This document shows, in pieces, positions 8,401 to 12,419 of a stretch of 12,419 nt of DNA. The position numbers and the translations under genes were made by a program. The notes below the pieces were generated by a model. That model did not search any database and had not been told where the DNA came from. It saw only the letters and a program-made list of their open reading frames with translations. Position 1 is the stretch's first letter, and each line of letters begins with the position of its first letter. The stretch comes from Candidatus Altimarinota bacterium (lineage in GTDB: Bacteria > Patescibacteriota > Gracilibacteria > BD1-5 > UBA6164), in the NCBI GenBank assembly GCA_027062145.1, contig JAMOTX010000007.1:1-12419 (forward strand). The letters run 5' to 3'.

Positions 8401-9955
8401 ATATTAACCCTTGTATATTTTTTGCAACAAATTGGTTATCTGTAAAATCTATAGTTATACTATTTCAATCTTTATCTTGATTTAAATAATTTAATAATTT
8501 CGTTCTGGTAGTTGAATCTACTTTTTTTCATAAAAATAATTTATCCTCTAATTCGTTAATTATTGAGTTTGCGTCAGTTTTATTTTGAAAAAAATCAATA
8601 TTATTATCAATTAATTTTGAAGCTAATTTAGAAGATTCACTTGTCCATTTATTTGATATGTAAGGTGTAAAAAAGACAGAATTATCATCATATCAATCTC
8701 TTCAAAATATTTTTCACGCATCATATGGAGTCCATCAAATATTATTTAATGAATATCTTAAATCTAAAGAATCACTATTTAATCATAATATTTTAGCAGT
8801 TCATATTATTAATTCTAATGGATTTTTATATATAACAGAATTCATAGATTTTTCACTATACATCATATTATTAGATAATAACCATTTAACAGTTGGATAT
8901 ATATCAAAATTATTTTCTATTATTTTGTTTGTTATTATATCCAAATCAGTTCTTGATGGGTCTTCAGCAATATAAAATCTATATAATTTATCAGCAAGAA
9001 ATATTGCTATTTCATTTTCTCTTTTAGAAAAAATATAGTCAATTGTATTATCAGGTAATCAGTTATTTCAAGAAATTGAAGTTTTCATAGCTTGAATATC
9101 TAAAACTCAAGAAGCTGAATTATAAAATGGAAAACTATCTCAATTTTTTAAATTTCATTCTAAAAATTTTATTGTTGTATTAGTATTTGCAGTAGTATTA
9201 TATGTAACTTTATGTGTGTTTTTATCAGTTTCAAATCAAAATATAATTTTTGCCATAGCATTTACATCGTCTTCACTATAATTTCTTATACTTCATTGAT
9301 CTTCTGACTCTGTAGGCTTATATTCAAGCATCATAAATAATTGCAGAATTTCTCTTGCATAATTTTCATTTGGATATTTTGGATTTGTTTGATTAAATAA
9401 ATCTAAATATTCTCATAAAGAATAATCTCAATCGTTTCAATTATTGTAAAGATTTCTTTTTATCATCTCTTTATAGTTTCACAAAGTATGTGAATATAAT
9501 AAATCATGAGTTGCTTCTATTTCTCAATAATTAATTCTATTTCTAACTGTATCTACAGAAAAAGTATCTTCAAATAATCAAAAAAGTTTAGATTTTGCTT
9601 CATATGGATCTTCTAGTTTTTTAAATGAATAGTATTCTCTCATTTCTGATTTTGAAGTTTCTATTAAAAAATCAGTATTTAATAACGATTGCATTTTTGT
9701 ATTATATGTAGTTCTGTCAGGTCATTGAACAGAAGGGAATAATATATTAACAGCTGAATTAGCTGATCAAGCATTGAATAATTCTTGAACTTTTTCTTTT
9801 GTAGCTCAATATAATGTTTTTTTAGCTAAATGTTCAGCTTTTTCTATAGTCCAAGGACTACTTTGTTCATTTGTATTTACTGCATTAGTAATAAAAACTA
9901 TGTTATTAGTTATAATTAATAATAGTAATAATATTGTCGATATGATTTTTTTCAT
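5447..9955 (-). CDS. Secreted DUF1800-DUF1501 fusion protein, 1502 residues
   Basis: One continuous frame when UGA is Gly. Seen: a signal peptide (M-K-K-I-I-S, a Leu/Ile core, probable cleavage after T-N-A at about residue 25). A DUF1800-type region follows at about 30-550, with L-A-K-K-T-L-Y-G-A near the start, E197-N-Y-A-R-E-I-L-Q-L-F, Y-S-E-D-D-V-N-A-M-A-K, and W408-T-P-Y-D-A-G-K. A DUF1501-type region follows at about 552-890, with G-G-L-D-W-L-H-A-V-I-P, Y-H-S-R-G-H-D, G-G-Y-D783-T-H-R-N-Q, Y-S-E823-F-G-R and D837-H-G-M-A-G-G. An Fn3-like stretch lies at about 940-1015, and a segment with N-H1189-F-S-Y-F-A-I occurs further on. The last 200 residues are a Glu/Lys-rich, probably coiled tail with no hydrophobic anchor. 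Known of the families: DUF1501 belongs to the alkaline phosphatase/sulfatase-like group, DUF1800 has no settled activity, and the two are normally separate adjacent genes. It starts 9 nt after the NicO-type gene's stop codon, so the two are probably co-transcribed. No Shine-Dalgarno sequence is seen. The function is unknown. Confidence 0.9.
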
Positions 9956-9964
9956 GTTATTTTT

Positions 9965-11431
9965 TTATATTGATAAAACTTTAAATAATAGGTAAGAACT
10001 TATTATAAGAATAATAATTGCAGATATTTTTGATGAGTATTTTGAAAAGACTTTAGTTTTATTTACTGATTTTTCTTTTAAAAATACTGTTATTAAAACT
10101 ATAAAGATTAATGTTGTTAATATTCATAATCATAATGAAATTATAAGCGGAACAATTAATGTAAATTTTCATAAACTTAGTAAGAGAAAATATATACTCC
10201 AAGCAAAACTACAAGGTGCTAATCATGATAGAAAAGCTATTAATAATGTTTTTTTCTGAGATTTTTCACAACTAGTTTTTTTTATAAATGATTTATAAAC
10301 TAGATAAATACTAAATAAAAATAGTATTATGATCGAGCCAAATTGTATATAATAATTAAATTTTGATATATCTATAAATTGAAATGCAATTGTTGTTATT
10401 AGAAATAATAATAATATATCTAATATATGCGATATAGAAAAAACTAGAGCGTATATAAATCATTTTTTATATCAATTTTCTTTTTCTATAGTATAAGCTA
10501 CCAATAAACTTTTTGAATGTCATGGTCATGCAGCATGTATTATTCAAAGTACATATACTATAAGAAAGACGTAAAATATATTTCATTCTTTGTTATCTAT
10601 ATAATTTGATATATATTTTAATATTTTTTTAAGATATTTGATTCAGTATGAATTACTATCAAGTGATGAATATCACATACTTTTTTTATTTATTTCAACT
10701 TGTTCTTTCTTACAAGTTACATCTCTTAATTTTTCTCTATAATCTTGTCATGGTCAATATTCTGAATCAAGAGGATTAAATCATAATACTACTTCATCAT
10801 AATCACTATAATTATCTCAATCAGTATCTATTTTATTAATATCCGTTTTGTATATCTTTTCATCTTCATTTGATAGTCAATCACAATCAGTATCGACTTG
10901 AAGTAATGGTTTATAATCTTGAAGATTAATTATTGTTATATGATTTACTTTTGGAGTTAATACTTTATACAGTATTGATTGATATCATTTATTTAAATCA
11001 TAAACTTTGAATTTATTTGTTTGTAGAGGAAAATTATTAAAGAATAGAACTTCTAATTTAAAATTATTTATTTTAGTTTTACACTGCATTTGATAACTAA
11101 CTCTAAATCACTGTGTTAAAATATTATATATTTCATCATCATAAAATTCAAAATTACTAGGTGTACATATTATATTATCATTTGAAAGAAATATTTTTTC
11201 TTTTATATATTTTATTATTATTGGTTTATTTTCAATATATTGGTCTATTGAGTCTATTTCTACTCAATTTAGCTTTAATAGATAATCAATTTCAAAACTA
11301 TGAAAATAAGTATTAAAATTTGCCTTATTTCATTTGATTCAAATTGTAGAATTTGATATATCTAATGGGTGAGCATAGGTAATGAAGGAATAACTTAATA
11401 GAAAAACAAATATAATTAACTTTTTAATCAT
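9965..11431 (-). CDS. NicO-family transporter-like protein with exported HupE-type and Ca-binding TSP3 segments
   Basis: A complete 488-residue protein. Seen: a signal peptide (M-I-K-K-L-I-I-F-V-F-L-L, cleavage near T-Y-A-H at about 20); an exterior beta-rich domain at about 21-178 with two cysteines (Cys89, Cys117) that could pair; and an Asp-rich segment from D180 (D-T-D-C-D-G-L-S-N-E-D-E, then D-T-D-G-D-N-Y-S-D-Y-D-E) typical of thrombospondin type 3 Ca-binding repeats. About six membrane helices follow from about 285 to 485. The first ends in H299-A-A-G-P-G-H305-S-K, the NicO signature; helix 2 has S-H335; and helix 4 has L-A-P-C407. Known: NicO proteins move Ni or Co, and the exterior domain resembles the N-terminal part of HupE/UreJ_2 proteins. 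Substrate and direction cannot be read from the sequence. It is the first gene of an operon with the DUF1800-DUF1501 gene and has a good promoter upstream. An anchor or sensor role instead of transport is possible. Confidence 0.85.
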
Positions 11432-11459
11432 ATGTATTGTATTTATTAATAATAAATTA

Positions 11460-11487
11460 ACTATAAGTATAATAAAGTAAAAGTCAA
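11460..11487 (-). promoter_or_regulatory. Sigma70-like promoter of the NicO/DUF1800-DUF1501 operon
   Basis: On the minus strand TTGACT (11482-11487) is followed after 16 nt by TATAGT (11460-11465), each one base from consensus. The predicted start near 11453 gives a leader of about 20 nt, which contains no Shine-Dalgarno sequence. This is the best promoter in the window. Confidence 0.65.
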
Positions 11488-11504
11488 GAATAAAATAAGT
11501 ACTA

Positions 11505-11532
11505 AAAAAACACATATTTATATGTGTTTTTT
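11505..11532 (-). terminator. Terminator of the right-edge gene
   Basis: AAAAAACACATA (11505-11516) and TATGTGTTTTTT (11521-11532) pair perfectly around a TTTA loop. On the minus strand the element ends in a U-run. It overlaps the stop codon (11531-11533) of the gene to its right and separates that gene from the operon promoter at 11460-11487. Confidence 0.8.
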
Positions 11533-12419
11533 AGTTAATAAATTCTATCTCATAAATTTTATTAATAATTTGATTTGAAAATATTCATTCTGAGTTTTCA
11601 GTATGTAAAATATTTTTAGAAAAACTAATTAAAGATTCTTTTGTTACATTTCAAAAATAATAAGTAGTTTGTGGGTAATTAAAATAACCATATTTCTTCA
11701 TTATTTCTTGAAGATTTTTAACATCTTGATTATAATCTCAAAATTTTAATTCTTTACTGAATGTATATTTATCTTTTATTTTAATAATTGAAATAATTTC
11801 AATATTTTCAACTACTTTCATTTTGTAAACTTTTAGAAACTTTTTTCCAGGAGTTAAGGCTTTTAACGCTGCTTGTTTGAAATTATATTGTTTAAAAATA
11901 GTTAAATTTAATATGAATTCATTATAGTTTTCAATAGTTGAGATATAAGTCTCATTATTAATATTTTTATTTTCTAATAATAAATTAAGTTTTTTAATTA
12001 GTTTATTTTCTAAACTAATTACTATTTTACTAATAGGTTGATAATTTGATCTATAGAAAATTTTTCAATTTCTATTTGAAACACTAACATATCTATATTT
12101 AAAATTATTTAATTTTTTATATTTTAAATAATTAATATATCATTTTCATGCTAATTTTCTATATTTAAGATCTTTAGTTGTTAGATATTTATCTATATTT
12201 ATAAAGAAATCATTATATCATTTCTTCACTATATTATATTCATTATTTAAACTCTGATCAAATTCAAGGTAATAATCTATATCTTTTATAGAAATATTTT
12301 TATGAAATTTTTCAATCATTGAATCTAATGAATGATTTGATATTTTTTCTTTTAACAATTTAATTTCTACTTCTTCTGATTTTTCAACCTCAGTAATATC
12401 TTTTATAGTTTCGTTATTA
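11531..12419 (-). CDS. Protein with a C-terminal peptidoglycan-binding-like domain, 3' part (runs off the right edge)
   Basis: The last 295 residues of a longer protein whose start lies beyond the window. The first visible part is an acidic stretch rich in Glu and Lys, followed by a helical, very Lys/Asn/Tyr-rich region of about 180 residues that I do not recognise. The C-terminal 70 residues match the pattern of a PG_binding_1 domain: L-K-F-G-D-Y-N-Q-D-V-K-N-L-Q, K-K-Y-G-Y-F, T-T-Y-Y-F-G-N-V-T-K-E-S-L and I-S-F-S-K. Such domains usually sit on secreted cell-wall enzymes or surface proteins. No catalytic domain is visible in this portion, and the signal peptide, if any, would be outside the window. 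The gene is followed by its own terminator, so it is probably transcribed apart from the downstream operon. Confidence 0.75.

Overview
This AT-rich window makes sense only if UGA is read as glycine (translation table 25), so it most likely comes from Absconditabacteria (SR1) or Gracilibacteria in the Candidate Phyla Radiation. In ligA, UGA falls on invariant glycines, including the Gly of the K-x-D-G adenylation site and those of the TRGNG-type motif, while UGG still encodes Trp. About 34 of roughly 48 glycines in ligA are UGA by hand count. Read with the standard code, every gene here breaks into short pieces. I cannot tell the two phyla apart from this window.

Layout. Positions 1-511 (-) hold the start of an NrnA-like DHH phosphoesterase. 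Positions 592-1350 hold no protein gene, but a minus-strand transcript of about 400 nt is suggested by a chain of hairpins ending in an intrinsic terminator. ligA (1351-3411, +) is followed by an unrecognised 108-residue protein (3444-3770, +). That gene converges on an MscS-type channel gene (3793-4665, -) across a shared hairpin. A large palindrome and tRNA-Lys(CUU) (4776-4851, +) come next, and then about 430 bases with possible decayed coding sequence.

The right half is an apparent two-gene minus-strand operon with a good sigma70-like promoter at 11460-11487. Its first gene encodes a 488-residue membrane protein with a signal peptide, a HupE/UreJ_2-like exterior domain, a Ca-binding TSP3-type segment and a NicO-family transporter domain. 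The second, 9 nt downstream, encodes a secreted 1502-residue protein that joins a DUF1800 domain and a DUF1501 domain in one chain, with an Fn3-like region and a charged coiled tail. Upstream of the promoter, the 3' part of a gene with a peptidoglycan-binding-like C-terminus runs off the right edge.

The most unusual content is this operon: a metal-transporter relative with an extracellular Ca-binding segment, paired with a DUF1800-DUF1501 fusion. The two DUF families are usually encoded by separate adjacent genes. Together they suggest an envelope or exported system of unknown function. The unidentified structured RNA and a tRNA-Lys with a swapped T-loop pair are the next most interesting items.
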